From: Gavia stellata
Taxonomy: Eukaryota; Chordata; Aves; Gaviiformes; Gaviidae
Assembly: GCF_030936135.1 (NCBI RefSeq)
Contig: NC_082595.1
Span: forward strand, 109,260,334 to 109,324,333
DNA: 64,000 nucleotides
Direction: 5' to 3'
How positions within the stretch are numbered: the first letter of the stretch is position 1; every line of letters starts with the position of its first letter. Shown piece by piece: positions 1 to 12,188 of the stretch. Under the pieces are notes generated by a model, which saw only the letters and a list, made by a program, of their open reading frames with translations, was not told where the DNA came from and ran no database searches. A program made the position numbers and the translations under genes.

Positions 1-1630
1 AAGAAGAAATAACAACTTACAATGATCCCAGTTGTGCAAGGAAATGCGCAAAGCCAGCCACTTAATAGAAAACGAGAGCTTTTTCTGTCGTCAAATCTTT
101 GGGGCAGGATTTGGTCTCATCCATTCACCTTGCGTGAAGCTTCACAGCCTGTCATCACAGAGCGGGTTCAAGAAGAGCCTTAATGGTCCCTCTCAGTCCT
201 AAATCTATTAATCCAATGTCACACACAACAAACTCCCAGATGGACCCCCGCTAAGGCGGACTCGTGTCTACATACTGGTCAGTGAGCTGCGCCTCGGGGA
301 TATTGTCCTTCTCTCGGGAGTAAAAAACACAAACTCATGGAAGTCACGTAGATGAACAACAAACCTGTTACACCACGAGAAAGCAATGCAGGTACCTTAA
401 TAACTCTAAGTCTGCTCCGTATTGCCAAGGTCAAAGAATAGGTTTCACCATAGGCTTGATTAACCTTGTTTTTTATGGATACACGAATTGGTTTTGCTAA
501 TGCCAGCAGGTAGAAGCAGTATTTCCATTGTGCTCAGCTATCTCTGGTTGCTGGAAGTGACAGAGCCCCCACATTAGCTCAACAACAGCAGTTACATTGT
601 GAGCAAACAGTTTTACACTCCACCAAGCAAGAGCAAAATCTTTTTCTCAAGTGTTTCAGGTGCTTGCACACACAAGGAGCTCTGCTTATGTATCAGCTTG
701 GCCATTCCAATAACCATCTTCAGGCAGAAATACAGGTCCCTGAAAGCAGAGGGAAGGATTCAGTCCTACCAGACTGGGACAGTAACATGCCTGGGTGGAT
801 GAGACACTAAAGAAAAAAATGCCTTGACTCTTGGAAAAAGTATCTTGACCATTGGTACAACTATGGGACAGATGAGGTAACTGCATATTGCTTTTTTCTC
901 AAATGAAGGTGTCAGTGATGCTTCAGGGTTCAGTTCTCACCCCCCTGATGGGCTGGTGATTGCCCAGCACACCTGCTATTATTAGTGTGATGATTCTTAA
1001 TTTGTTTTCCAACTCAAAACCACTTCTTCCACATTTCCTTCTGGTTTTCTCCTGATGTGCACAGGGTCTTCATAAACTGCCTGAAACCAGCAAGAACCCA
1101 TTTCCTACCCAGCCTTAAAAAAAATACTTCAGTTAAACCACAGCAAGATTTTTTTCCCCCAGCTTTTCTGTACTGCCAGAGACCTGAATAACTGGTTACT
1201 GACACAGCTGTAATCAAGATACCCTTGTCCCTGCTGCTGCACAGACCCGTCAACCCGACAAAAAAGCAAAAAATAATAGAAAAAGAGAGGACAAAAGCAC
1301 ACAGGTGTGATGAGGAAGGAAGCCTTGATCACAGCCTGCTCACTTAAGTGCATGCATTAATGCTTTAATTTAGAAGTTTTGCATGGGTTAAAATGCAAAT
1401 TGAATATTCAACCCCCAAAAGCAAGATGATCCCCTAATTTTTAGGGAAGGGGGCTCATTCAGTCCAGTCAGATGCTTTTCAGACAATTGTGTCTTGCCTT
1501 TTCCAGCGCCGTATGCGCGTGTACAGGGGGGAGGGCCATTAAAAAATAAAAGTGCCAGTGTTCCTGCCATCAGCCCTTTACCCACCTGTTCCTCTTTTAG
1601 CCCAAACGTGTCCACCTCTGACCCCGCTGC
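1..1630. other. Non-coding stretch, no feature recognised
   Basis: No conserved protein segment, RNA gene or known repeat was recognised. Open frames are under 80 codons and lack domain-like sequence. By mammalian synteny the 5' end of PKHD1 (minus strand) should lie at or beyond this side. A GTAAGT-type donor on the minus strand near position 18 is the only splice-like signal I noticed, and alone it is not enough to call an exon. Confidence 0.6.
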
Positions 1631-1634
1631 GGGA

Positions 1635-1900
1635 CCAAGGCGCTTGCGAGGCTGTGCCCCCCACCCCTCACTCCCCCGCCACCCGCGGCAGCTGTGTAAA
1701 CCTCAAGGGCAACAGCTGGGGACCGCGGACAATGCCTCCAGCTCCCGGGTGGAGGTACAGCAAAGGACATCTGCAAGGGCTCCAAATCACTGGTCTGGCG
1801 GTGGGGACTCTATTTATTTAAGTCGCACAAAGTTTGGCGCTACCCCCATTTAAACCCCGGGACCATAAATCCAGCTCAGTTAGCTCTCAAGACACATTCT
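1635..1900 (+). promoter_or_regulatory. Candidate CpG-rich, E-box-containing promoter or enhancer
   Basis: This GC-rich block stands out from AT-richer flanks. It holds two CAGCTG E-boxes (1689-1694 and 1713-1718), each flanked on its outer side by CCGCGG (1683-1688 and 1723-1728), so the element is nearly symmetrical. An A/T-rich TATA-like stretch (CTATTTATTTAAG) follows at about 1808-1820. CAGCTG is the E-box core preferred by MyoD and myogenin. The block lies about 15.7 kb upstream of miR-206 and 19.7 kb upstream of miR-133b on the same strand, so a distal promoter for a linc-MD1-like transcript is one reading. This is inference: conservation and transcription were not tested. Confidence 0.4.
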
Positions 1901-2805
1901 CACCACAGGGTGCTAATTTGGTAATTGCCTGCCTCGAGGGACTCCGGGTTGGGGTTTTGGGCTTTGGGAGCTGCTCAGCCATGCTGCAGTCCCAAGGGGC
2001 TCCTGAGGTACCCTGGACACTTGCTCTTCGCAGGTGCAAAGATGGGGAGGGGAGAAAAGGATGAGAAACTCTTTTCTTGAGTGCTGGATGAAGCCCTGAA
2101 ATTACCTGTAACTTGCAGGAAGGATTTTTCCACCCTCCAGAAGTCAGGGGCAGTAAATTTCACATCCTGACTTCAGAAAGACAAAGATGCACAGGTTGAT
2201 GCAACCCACGTGTGTGCCTGCCTGTCTACAGGCTATTTTCCAAAAGCCTGACATGGAATTGGGCCTCGATGAGATCCTCCTTAATCTGCTTAATTGTAGA
2301 AGCACCAGTGGGATGAGATCGAAACACTACCCTAAGGCATCACTTCTTTTATCCCCTCTAAATATGTGCCAGAACTCAACAACGCTCCTCCAGGATCCTT
2401 TTTCCTGCCTTGAAGGCAGACGGGGCTGTCCTGCATGGAAAGACATCCCTGTACAGAGGAGAAGGCGGCCGGAATCCACTGTTCCTATTCTCATGCCAAT
2501 AAATTAAGATAACCAAAAGCTGTCCAACTCAGCAGATCAGTGGGACAGTGGCTTTCTGGCTTGGGCAATAGTGAGAAAAAGCAGTCCTGCTCCTGCAATG
2601 AGTCCTTGGCCATGCTGACCTTCATCAGGTAAGAGGAGGAAAGAAATGGAGAACGTTGCCTTCCCAGCAGTCTTATCTGACCCACCTTTACTACTGGATT
2701 GCCTCAGAAATCTCTCTTCTCTCTTCCTAGCTTTCAGAAAGTATCTGGCGAGCTAAAGTGATAACTCCATAATTGAGACTGGATTTCCTAAAAGGTGGAT
2801 CTACC
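1901..2805. other. Non-coding stretch, nothing recognised
   Basis: No coding, RNA or repeat family match was seen. Short open frames here look like chance. Confidence 0.55.
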
Positions 2806-2945
2806 TGGAGCCCAGGTTCACTTGCCAGCTCTGTCCTAGACTTACAGGGGACCCTGGGTAATTCACTTAAGGTCTTCAGGTCTTCACTTAAGGTCTTCTT
2901 ACCTGTCAGAAGGATAACAGGAGGAATAATATGAGATTAATGACA
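2806..2945 (+). repeat. MIR-like SINE remnant
   Basis: The order of words follows the MIR core: a 'gaccctgggtaattcactta' stretch, then 'tacctgtcagaaggataaca', then 'ggaataatatgag', resembling the MIR segments for cautious-spacing GGGCAAGTCACTTA, CTGTAAAATGGGGATAA and the TAATA region. A 16-base direct duplication (CTTCACTTAAGGTCTT type, about 2860-2897) interrupts it. The copy is old and diverged. Confidence 0.5.
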
Positions 2946-5379
2946 TCTTCGATCCTCAGACAATGAGTTTGTGAAGGTAATAAATGTCTCATTAGCCATT
3001 TTCCTCTCATTAGTCCAACACCAAAAGCAGATAACATCCCTGTTGTGTTCTACATTATTATTAATTTTGTTCTGTTCCTTTACCACATCTGTGCCCACAG
3101 CTGGACAGCACTTCGCTGGTTGCATAACTCATTGTAGTCTTCATATGTCTGAACCTTGATTTCACAAGAGCTAAGTGGACCAAAAGGCATCATGATGGAA
3201 CATCAGTCTGATGAAGCAGGGAACAGTACTTCAGATCCCTTAGAGTGGGGAACCCCTAATACAAGATAAAAGAAGCACTTGCCACATGAGTTACTGGCAT
3301 TGTTGGGAGGAACTGGGGGTCTCTGTCGTCTTTGTTCTGTTCAAACCCACTCAGTGGAGACCTACTCAGATGCTTTCAAACCAAACATGTTGCCAAACCA
3401 AACTCAGCAACAGCCACTTCAGGAAACGCCAAGGTTCAGGATACTTTATTAGGGGATCCATTGAATATTGGGTGCAAGCCAGGCTACTTCTTGGCCTTTT
3501 TCTGGAGATTGTTGTCTCCTCCCACACTTGCTGTCCCTTACTAATAGTGCAAGGGACTGTTGGAGTTGAAGCTCTGATTGCTGGAATTGGACTGATGATA
3601 TCTGTTGGCAGTCGCTGTATGAGGCCAAATCTGAAGAGGTCAGCAACCCAATCTGCCCATCGACTAACCCAGAAAGCACACTCAAAATCAAGCAGAGACT
3701 CCAAGACTGGGTGTCTCCCATGGGGACACAACGTAATTTCTGCATCCAGGCCATAAGTGTTCCAGGTTCAAACACCCTTGTCCATTCTGGAGTCTACGCC
3801 AACTTTCCACCTCCCTTCCCCATCACCTACTCTCCCAGAGAGCATGCAGGCATGCTCCCCCACCCAAACCCTCTCCAGCTCAATCAGCTGTCACAGGCCC
3901 CGCATTCCTGCAGGACTCCCAGAATTGGCAGCTCTGGACATCTGCTCTTTTTCCACCCCCACAAATATGCAAGCAGGTGTGAGGCACCACAACTTTCCTT
4001 GTTCCTAGCCACTTTTACCCAGGCAGTGTGAATGAAAGCACAACCAGAAGGGCAGATGATCTGTTCCCCTCCATCCCCTTCGCATCCCTCCCAGGAACGA
4101 ACAGAAACAAAAATCAATCTCTTCACCACCATCGAAGCAAACCCCAAAACGATGAATCTTGTGTGTCTGAATATAATTCCTCTCTACCTCATTCTGACGT
4201 GAACTTCACACCAATGATGAAAATGAGGAAAGTCCATGGCTCTTGGTGCACTGCAGCACACAGTTACAAAGCAGTATCTGGAGCATGTTCTACTTAGGTC
4301 AGTAAAGCTACAGAATACTGTGCAAAACAAATGGCATCTGTATTACTTTCGCACTAAAAGGACTCTCAATGGAGGGATTCTGAAGAATAACAGTTGCTAG
4401 TGAAGACCAAGATGAAAAAAACCAACCACTGATGGTTGCTTCCCTCCAACCAGCCAAGCTATAAGGTGATGGAAGGTATGACAGGGTTACAATGGTAAAG
4501 AAAACAAAGTGGCAAAGCAAAATTACCCTCTTTGCATCAGCCAGGAATACCAGCACTACCATACAGAATTGCCAGGAGATCCAGGTTTTAGATGTCCAGA
4601 TGCCCAGAGGGGATCAGGCTGAGCCCCCTCCCCAGTCCCCTCATCCAGCCTCTGGCAGCGGGGATGCTGTCCCCTCAGGGGTGTCCCATTCAGGAGAAAG
4701 CCCCACGTGACCTGGCTCAGTTTGTCAGATCAAACGCAGCCCCGTCGCAGAACATTTTCACTCTGGATCTAAGCATCTGTCCATTTACCTGCCACAGCAG
4801 AAGTTGACATCACTACTCCTTTTCACCTCACATAGTCTGTACTTGCCCTCCCACCCCAACTCCTCCATCTGAACACTTGTGAAAAGCTCCAATGTTTATA
4901 AACCCTTTCCTGATCAGATTTGCACTGTCAACCATCTGTAACTGAATAGATGTCCTACACTGGAAGGACATATGAGACAACTACCCACTGAGAAGTCTAG
5001 AGGAGAGGTGTTTGGCCATTAAAGAAATAATTAGGTGCAATCCCCATAGAGAAGGTTTTGGTAGCTCTTTTGCATTAAGTATACAAAGTATCTTTCTATG
5101 GTGATGGCTGTGCTTTTCTCATTTCAGTTGAGGTTGGTCACCTTACACAGATATAAGTCTCTTCTTGGTTAATGTTCAAATGCTACAAGAGAAACAGTTG
5201 CCTGGCAAATTTGTACTTATCCATCATATGAATTATTTCGTGAACGGTAATCAGCATGAAGCACTGTGGAGGACTGGTTTTAGCCAGACCCCGGTAAATC
5301 TTTAAGTGTTGAATAAAGATAAAAATGAAGTGAATGTAGTTTGGGCAGTTTATGCCCTATAGGTTAGTACCTAGGGCTC
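2946..5379. other. Non-coding stretch, nothing recognised
   Basis: Several open frames of 60-156 codons overlap on both strands at 3286-4300. They show no domain, no coherent splice signals and no family resemblance, so I read them as chance. An AATAAA at 5312-5317 lies 63 bases before the poly(A) run at 5380. Confidence 0.55.
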
Positions 5380-5402
5380 AAAAAAAAAAAAAAAAAAAAA
5401 AA
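5380..5402 (+). repeat. Poly(A) run of 23
   Basis: A homopolymer of 23 adenines. It is preceded by AATAAA at 5312-5317, but the spacing is longer than the usual 10-30 bases of a retroposed mRNA tail and no parent gene was recognised upstream. Confidence 0.95.
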
Positions 5403-6296
5403 TACAATCAGCGCATTCAACTTTTTTCTTCCAAACAATTGGGATTTTAGCAAAAATAAAAAGAAAAAAAAAAGAAGAGCATCCATTTTGCTCTGAAAGT
5501 TTCTGCTGGCAAGTGTGTGCAATGGACCAAGGTGGTGGGTTTACAGGGACAACCACCTTTCTTTCCATAAGGAAGGGACTGATGCTTTTTAGGAAATTCA
5601 GGCCAGCCAGGGTTAATCTCATGACTGTATGGGACCAGTGGGATCCCTGAGCTAAACCGCTGCTCTCGATATCGCTACAAGGTGTATTAGTAGCTCTGAA
5701 TAAAAAACGTCCACTTTTTACAGCTTCCACGTGGCCGCAGAAGAAGTCAGATGCCCAGCTTGCGCCCAGCTGCCGTGCTCGCGTCCTCATGAAAGCTGGC
5801 ATGACCTCCGAGCACCGACACGCTCCAGCGACACCAAACCCTGCTCTCAGTCTCAGCTTGCTATGTCCAAAATCTACCAGGCATCTACCCAGGGTGTTAC
5901 GGGAGAGAGTCAGTCCCCAGCCACCCAGATGGAATATTTCCATGGGAAGAGTAATGCAGAACCTGGACAAATTACAAGAGGGCAATGGAAAGTCAAGCGT
6001 TCTCCCTCTTTTGCAGGTGGGTAAACTGAGGCATGAGGGTCTTCTCTCCCTGTCATGTGCTCCTCCCTGCAACCTCATATTGCTGGCATGCACAAGATGT
6101 GTTGTTGTCCCTTTTCCTTTCTCTCCATGGTGGCCTTGCGCTAATGCTCCTGATTCAGCTATAGCTTTCAGGGAGAGGGAGGGCAGCAACCTAGTAGGAC
6201 CATCACACTTTTCCAGTTGTGCTTCTCAGGAGCAAGTTGTCTATGTCGTAGCACTAACACCTCTATAGCTACGTTTCAAACAGTTGAATGGAAAGA
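5403..6296. other. Non-coding stretch, nothing clear
   Basis: The longest minus-strand open frame of the region (5371-6189, 272 codons) starts in the complement of the poly(A) run and has no recognisable domain. A short GGGTAAACTGAGGCATGAGG word near 6017 resembles a minus-strand MIR core but is too short to call firmly. Confidence 0.5.
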
Positions 6297-6905
6297 TTAT
6301 AGAATCCTAGAATGGTTTGGGTTGGAAGGGACCTTTCAAGGTCATCTAGTCCAACCCCCTGCAATGAGCAGGGACATCTTCAGCTAGAGCAGGTTGCTCA
6401 GAGCCCCATCCAACCTGACCTGGAATGTTTCCAGGGATGGGACATCTACCACCTCTCTGGGCAACCTGTGCCAGGGTTTCACCACCCTCATTTTAAAAAA
6501 AGGTCTTCCTTATATCTAGTCTAAATCTATCCCCTTTTAGTTTAAAACCATTACCCCTTGTCCTATCACTACAGGAGCTATTAAAAAGTCTGTCCCCATC
6601 TTTCTTATAAGCCCCCTTTAAGTATTGAAAGGTCACAATAAGGTCTCCCCAGATCCTCCTCTTCTCCAGGCTGAATAACAACTCTTTCATCAGCCTTTCC
6701 TCACAGGAGAGGTGTTCCAGCCCTCTGATCATTTCTGTGGCCTCCTCTGGACCCGCTCCAACAGGTCCATATCCTTCTTATGTTGGGGACCCCAGAGCTG
6801 GATGCAGTACTACAGGGGGGTCTCACCAGAGCGGAATAGAGGGGCAGGATCCCCTCCCTTGACCTGCTGGCCACGCTGCTTCTGATGCAGCCCAGGATGC
6901 TGTGT
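6297..6905 (-). mobile_element. CR1 LINE, 5'-truncated fragment
   Basis: The plus strand opens with the reverse complement of a CR1 3' end (TAGAATCCTAGAATGGTTTG then GGTTGGAAGGGACC, CATCTAGTCCAACCCCCTGC). It runs through the CR1 3' region to a GCAGCCCAGGATGCTGTGTC word near 6890. In the minus-strand frame at 6493-6732 the RT C-terminal tail is visible ([42 protein letters not shown]), matching the same segment in the full-length copy at 31.7-36.1 kb. About 600 bp remain. The 3' end is of the ATTCTA type, unlike the ATTCTGTG copies elsewhere in the window. Confidence 0.93.
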
Positions 6906-9900
6906 CCATGCGAAAGCCAACACTGGGGGTTCAGCTACGCTGCAAAGATGAGGTGCTCAAATTTGTTCTCCCATTTCTTTTCATTCCACTTCTGCCCCCA
7001 CTGACCAGAGACAGGTTCTGCAGGGTCTCCGAGGCAGAGGGTGACTTCCACGCGTGCAGCACCCTTGTCCCCCTGGCTCAGACCGTGGGGGGCACCCACC
7101 TGTTCTGCAAAGCACTTCAGCTATGAAAGCTGTTCTGGGGGGGTTATACAGCCCCCCACCTGTGCACTGCACCCTCCCAGGCTTGAACTCTGCTTCAGAG
7201 GAGCAAATGCCCACAGGGAAGCACCCTGAGTATGAATCATGTAGTATCGTGAACAAGCAACGCCAGGAATACATTGCATTGAATGGCAGAAGCTTTTGGG
7301 TTTGAAGTAATTTATTCATATATGTTGGGGCGGGGAATGCTCCTTCCCAGTCTATTACCTTTCACAGTGTTGATCAAATAAGCATTTTTTCCCTACTAGC
7401 CAAAAACTTTTGAGCACTAGAAAAATATTTAAAGAAAAAATTATTTTTGCCACGTTGCATAGGTATGCATGCTTGTGAATTCAGCAAAAAACAGGTTATG
7501 TTCTTTTTTTTTAATTAGTATTATTGTTGTTTACCATCAGCAAGGGGCCTGGGTTGTACCATATATGACAGGACCAGTACAATGCATCTCCCTAAGCAAG
7601 TGATTTATCTTAGTTTCACACTTTTTTCCCCTTTTCCTTTTTTCTTTTTTTTTGCCTTACTTTTTGTAATTTGGAAACATCCTCAACTTTCTCAGAGTTA
7701 AAGAAGCAAATTGAAAAGCAAACCTGTCACTCTGCTCCTTACCAGACTCCTACAAGACCTAAACCAAAATACCCTTTAAAAGTATATATCATGTTTTTCC
7801 CCATTTTCTGCCAAAATGTCAATGTTTAGTGTCATTTTTCTTCTGTGGGGAAAAAATACTTTTGAAGTGCACTCAGCTTTTTTAGGGGGGAAACTTTTTC
7901 ATGTTAAATGCAGAGTGACCATATAACTGCAGGCGCTTCCAGAGGCTGGAACACTCACCTAGGATAAAAGAAGTAGCAGGACGGGATAGGATGCTCTCCA
8001 GGGAGCAGGGTCTATGGTGAAAGACAGCTTGTAATGAGACTGTCTGAGAGAGCAATGTCTTAAAGTAAATGAAAATGGACCAGGCAACGCCGCTGAGTGC
8101 AGGAACTCGATCATCCTCACTGCAGGAACATCCTCAGTATGGTTTTGGCTGAGACAGCTACTCTCTCCCAGCATTTTCCAGGCACAGTTCAGGAGTTTGC
8201 ATGGGATAAGACACATCCCGACAGGCAACTGGATGCAGCAACGCTGTTTTGGGGGTTAAAAGGCCTTAATAATACCGATGTGGGCCATTTGGCATCGGGG
8301 CCAGGGAAGTCTGCCAGTCATATTTAATATACCAGTTGAGATGTAGCATAAAGGGTGTGATTTTTTAAGTACTTCCTGTGCCATAAACTCCTTCCAAGAA
8401 CTTGGGCGTGTCATCCCCTCCCTCGGTTTCCCAGACATAAAGTAAAATTTCAATAGCCCTTCCTTCTCCCAGGGTGGGATGAGGACCTGAGAGGCACTCT
8501 GAGGCACTCAGACACCCCATTAAAATTATCTGCTGGACAAGAGATTGGTCAAAATCTCTCTACAAACATCTATCCATACAAAGGGATTCATTTCCAGTCT
8601 CCCAGGGATGCTAATTTTTAAACAGCTCTGATGGAGAAGAAAAGGCAATTGTAGTTAACAGCATACTTCTAAAGACACCGGGATGGGGACGACCCAGGGC
8701 ATGGTCCGTATTCTTGGCCATACCAGTGTGACCAGTGGAGCTGGTTGGGCTCAGCCCCTGTTGTCTGACCCCAAGGCTTGCAAAAGCCCAGCTCCTCCTG
8801 TCCTGCCTGACCACCTCTGCTAACCAGAGCCCCACCAGGATTTCAGACCAGCTCCAGATCCAGCTCCCTGCTCCTCCTCCTCCTGCAGCAGCCCTCTGGC
8901 CGTTAAAATGTTAAACTGATGTACTTGCAATAAATCCCTCTATTCTCAGTAATGTTTGGGTTTGTTCTTTTTACAGGATCAAGCTCCAGCATCGGAAAAA
9001 GGGATAAAATGAAGAAGTGCCCTCCCGGCACGGGACAGCTGAAGCGGTGTCACTCAACGTGCCGCTGTCAGCGGGGTGATTGAGGTGGACAGGAGGGACG
9101 GGAATGGCCACGGGCTGTAAAGGACACGGGCAGGTGGGACAACGGGGCGATGGGGTGGGCTGGCCCGGGGGGTAGGCGATACAAAAGGGACCGTGACAGC
9201 CTGCCAGGGCAGGGACCACGCGGGGATGGCAGGCGAGCATCTTAGGGATAGAGCAAGGCAGGGAGGGGAAGATGCATGTGAAGAGGCAACAGGCAACCCA
9301 ACGCCAGGGTTGCAGAAGGCTCGTCTGCCCTGAGCGGGATGAGACAGAAATACTGGCGGAAAGCCTTTAGCAATAGACCTAGCAAGGAGGTTAGGATTCT
9401 AATGCAAGGTGGGGGAAGTGAGCCCAGGTGGTAGAGAACTGAGTGAGGGGAGGGGAACGTAACATGGTTGTCACTAGGGAGCAGGAAAAAACGGAGGCAG
9501 TGGTAGAGAGGGGTGTGGGAAAGGGGGAAATGCCCACTTCCCCATACACACTCGCACGCACACGGAGGGGTCAGTAGTATAAGCTGCTTCAAGTGGTTTT
9601 TTAGCCTCAGCCTTTGCTAAGAGACTCTTCGGCACCCCCAGGCATAGGCTGCTTGCTGGACAGCACTTCTGACCACACCAGCTCCTGCTTCCTTGGAGAA
9701 ACCTTGAAGAGGAGGAAAACACCCTTCACTGAGGATGCCAGCCCAGATAACACCCTGGGGGTGCTATGAAGCGACAAAGGACCCAGGAGAGGAGGATGAA
9801 GAGACCAACTGCTTCTTTGCTGAAGGTAATGTCTGAGATTTACTTTTTTTTAATGCAATATCTCCTGCGGCGTGAAAATTGCTGGTATTTATGGCCAAGC

Positions 9901-11364
9901 CTAGAGAGCACAGGCAAGAGCCAGTGTCATGCATCCAGGGTTGTGCAAAGCATCGTTAGGGAACGTAAGGATCTCTGGGCAGGGCAAGAGATGCTGAGGA
10001 TGGAAAAGGGAAGGGTCGTGACCTGGTGCCCTCATGGTCCAAATAGGACCCCAGACTCACTACCAAATTCCCAGGGACCAGACCATGCTGCCTGGATGTG
10101 GCCCATGGCCATGGCTTTGAAGCATCCCTTCAAAGTACACGTGTTGAGGCTCATAGCTATGGACAGACAAAACCAAGGGACATGTTTGATTTTCAAGAAC
10201 ATCTTCAAAAAAAAAGGTTTGGTTCGCAAGGGCAGAAGAGTTGGGGTTTGGCGCTCTGTTAGCCAAATCTCTCAGCTCACATGACAAACCTTCAGTGACC
10301 CAGGGGGCACAGGGACCACTGAGGAGGGACTGTAGGATCTCAGCTGGTCAGCATAGGCTGGAGGACCAGTGTCATCTCCTGGGAAGCTCTGCATTCTTCC
10401 GTTGCTCCTGAGGACCCTCCTTTGACTGCAAAGGGTGCCCAGGTGTGACTAACACCTTGCAGGGGAAGTGACCTTCTGATTTGAATTTTCACCTTGAAAT
10501 AAATGGTCACCAGCAAGTTTCCACTAGTGCCTCCCTGTCTGCCAAAGCCAACTGTTAGATTGTGTCATCTCCACACAGTTTTTGATATATTTATCACCCC
10601 AGAATCCTTATTAGACAACAAAGTGCTTTCCCCATTTCACACATGGAAAGCGGGGGTGCAGACATGCACCAAAGTCATGGTCCAAATTCATCCCCATTAC
10701 CCCTAGACCCTTAAGTGAGGAGTCTAAGTGAAGAGCACAGTCAACCCTGGCTCCTTCTGGAGTCAACGGAGAGAGATGGCCCACTTTTGACACACTCCTG
10801 GGCCCTCTCTATGGGTCCTTGCCCTCCATGGATGACCGTTCCTTGTATTTCCAGCCTGTTACCAGTATTGGTTATTTTAATTGGGAATGTATCACTGAAG
10901 CTGTGAAGAGCCCAGCGTGGGTTTATCCTCCTCCTGGCTCAGCGCATGTCCCCAGCTCCCTACGCTTGGACCACATGGGGAGGAACTAACTGAAAAAGAA
11001 ACCAGAGGAAAAGGGCACTGTCCTCTTCCCTAGGGCTATACCCTTCGCACCCACTCTCAGAGCGTACCATTAGGCCCCCTGGCCCCCAGGAGAAAGCTCC
11101 AAGCTAGGGAAGGATTCGTGATATGAGGTGATCCAAAAATCCCCAGCTAAACAGTCTTAGATGCAGAAAGAAGACAAGGGAGATTCCTCCTCACCTTTTC
11201 AAGCCAGTGGCAAAAATCCTACCAGCTTCTTGAGGGACAGTTATCCTAAATTGCACTATTCTCTAACTTCCCTTTCATTCAAGATAAGGGAAAAAAGGGA
11301 AAGCTAAGGGGCAAGGGAGGACATGCTGAACCTATATGGGCATTGCCACAGGCTCTCCAGTTTG
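6906..11364. other. Long non-coding stretch
   Basis: No gene, RNA or well-defined repeat was recognised. An AT-rich part lies at 7320-7930 with T runs at 7500 and 7640. A GC-richer part lies at 8860-9300, with minus-strand open frames rich in proline that look like composition effects. A possible minus-strand MIR core lies near 10630 (CCCCATTTCACACATGGAAA). Confidence 0.5.
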
Positions 11365-11430
11365 TTCCAGGCAAAGAATTTCACCTCTGTGCCTCAGTTT
11401 CCCCACCCATAATCTGGGAATACTTGTGAG
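11365..11430 (+). repeat. MIR-like SINE remnant
   Basis: The stretch around TCACCTCTGTGCCTCAGTTT followed by CCCCACCCATAATCTGGGAA matches the MIR core order (CTCTGTGCCTCAGTTTCCCC, then CTGTAAAATGGGAATA). It is short and diverged. Confidence 0.5.
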
Positions 11431-12135
11431 CAGGCTTTGCTCAAAGGTAGTTATTCTGCTCTGGTACTAAGGTTCAGACTGGCTAAATAAAATATGGTGG
11501 GGCTAAACCAGAGCCAAGTTGTCAGTCTAAAAGCACCATATGTTAGACCAGGTGAAGCAGAAAATATAACTTAAAGAGCCATAATGTGAATACTTTTTTA
11601 TATTGAGTTAAAAGTGGTAGAATATCAAAGAGACTAGTAGGATGGACAGGCATATTGCCAGGATGGCTGGTGATTCTGACACAGCCTTTCTAAATAACCT
11701 TGGACAACTCACTTATTTTCTCCAGCTTTGAACCCTGCTTAGTGCCTCCCTTTTTCAAGACATTAAATATCTGCACACTAGGACTGGACGTTTCAGAGAT
11801 GCTCATTGAGGCCTTGTTCCAACTGATTTCAGGCAGAGAGCTCATTACCACAGTTTATGGAGCAAACTCAATAAGCTCTGAGACACCCTCATGAAACCCC
11901 ACCAGAGTTTGAAAAACCCAGACGTGCGAAACACCTCCAAAACCCAAGTGCCTAAATATAGTCTCTGGTTAGACATAGGCATAGACAATATTTTGCAGAC
12001 AGATGCAAACTTGCTTTGCTGAGTTTTAAGCTTCCTGGAAGCTGTGGTTAGGACAGTGTTTAGATGAAACTAATTAGCCCTGCTGCATAAATATACCCTC
12101 AGACAACGAATTTTGCTCCCAAGGCTAAAATGTTG
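11431..12135. other. Non-coding stretch, nothing recognised
   Basis: No supported feature was seen. Confidence 0.5.
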
Positions 12136-12188
12136 ACCTAACTGATTTGCCCATGGTCACACAGAAAATTTGCAAGAGAGGCAAGAAA
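12136..12188 (-). repeat. MIR-like SINE remnant
   Basis: ACTGATTTGCCCATGGTCAC followed by ACAGAAAATTTGCAAGAGAG corresponds to the reverse complement of the MIR 5' half (ACTTGCCCAAGGTCACACAG, then the GTGGCAGAG region). Only about 50 bases are clear. Confidence 0.4.

Noticed and set aside
1-40. Possible minus-strand exon end (PKHD1 exon) at a GTAAGT donor
   Set aside because: Only the donor word supports it. No PKHD1-like residues were seen upstream, and a single splice word is common by chance.
5371-6189. Longest non-CR1 open frame (272 codons, minus strand)
   Set aside because: It runs into the complement of a poly(A) run, has no recognisable domain or coherent composition, and overlaps equally long plus-strand frames.
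9054-9592. Proline- and cysteine-rich minus-strand open frames
   Set aside because: Composition effect of a C/T-rich minus strand; no signal of a known family.
10627-10680. Minus-strand MIR core
   Set aside because: CCCCATTTCACACATGGAAA resembles it, but the following words diverge too much to call.
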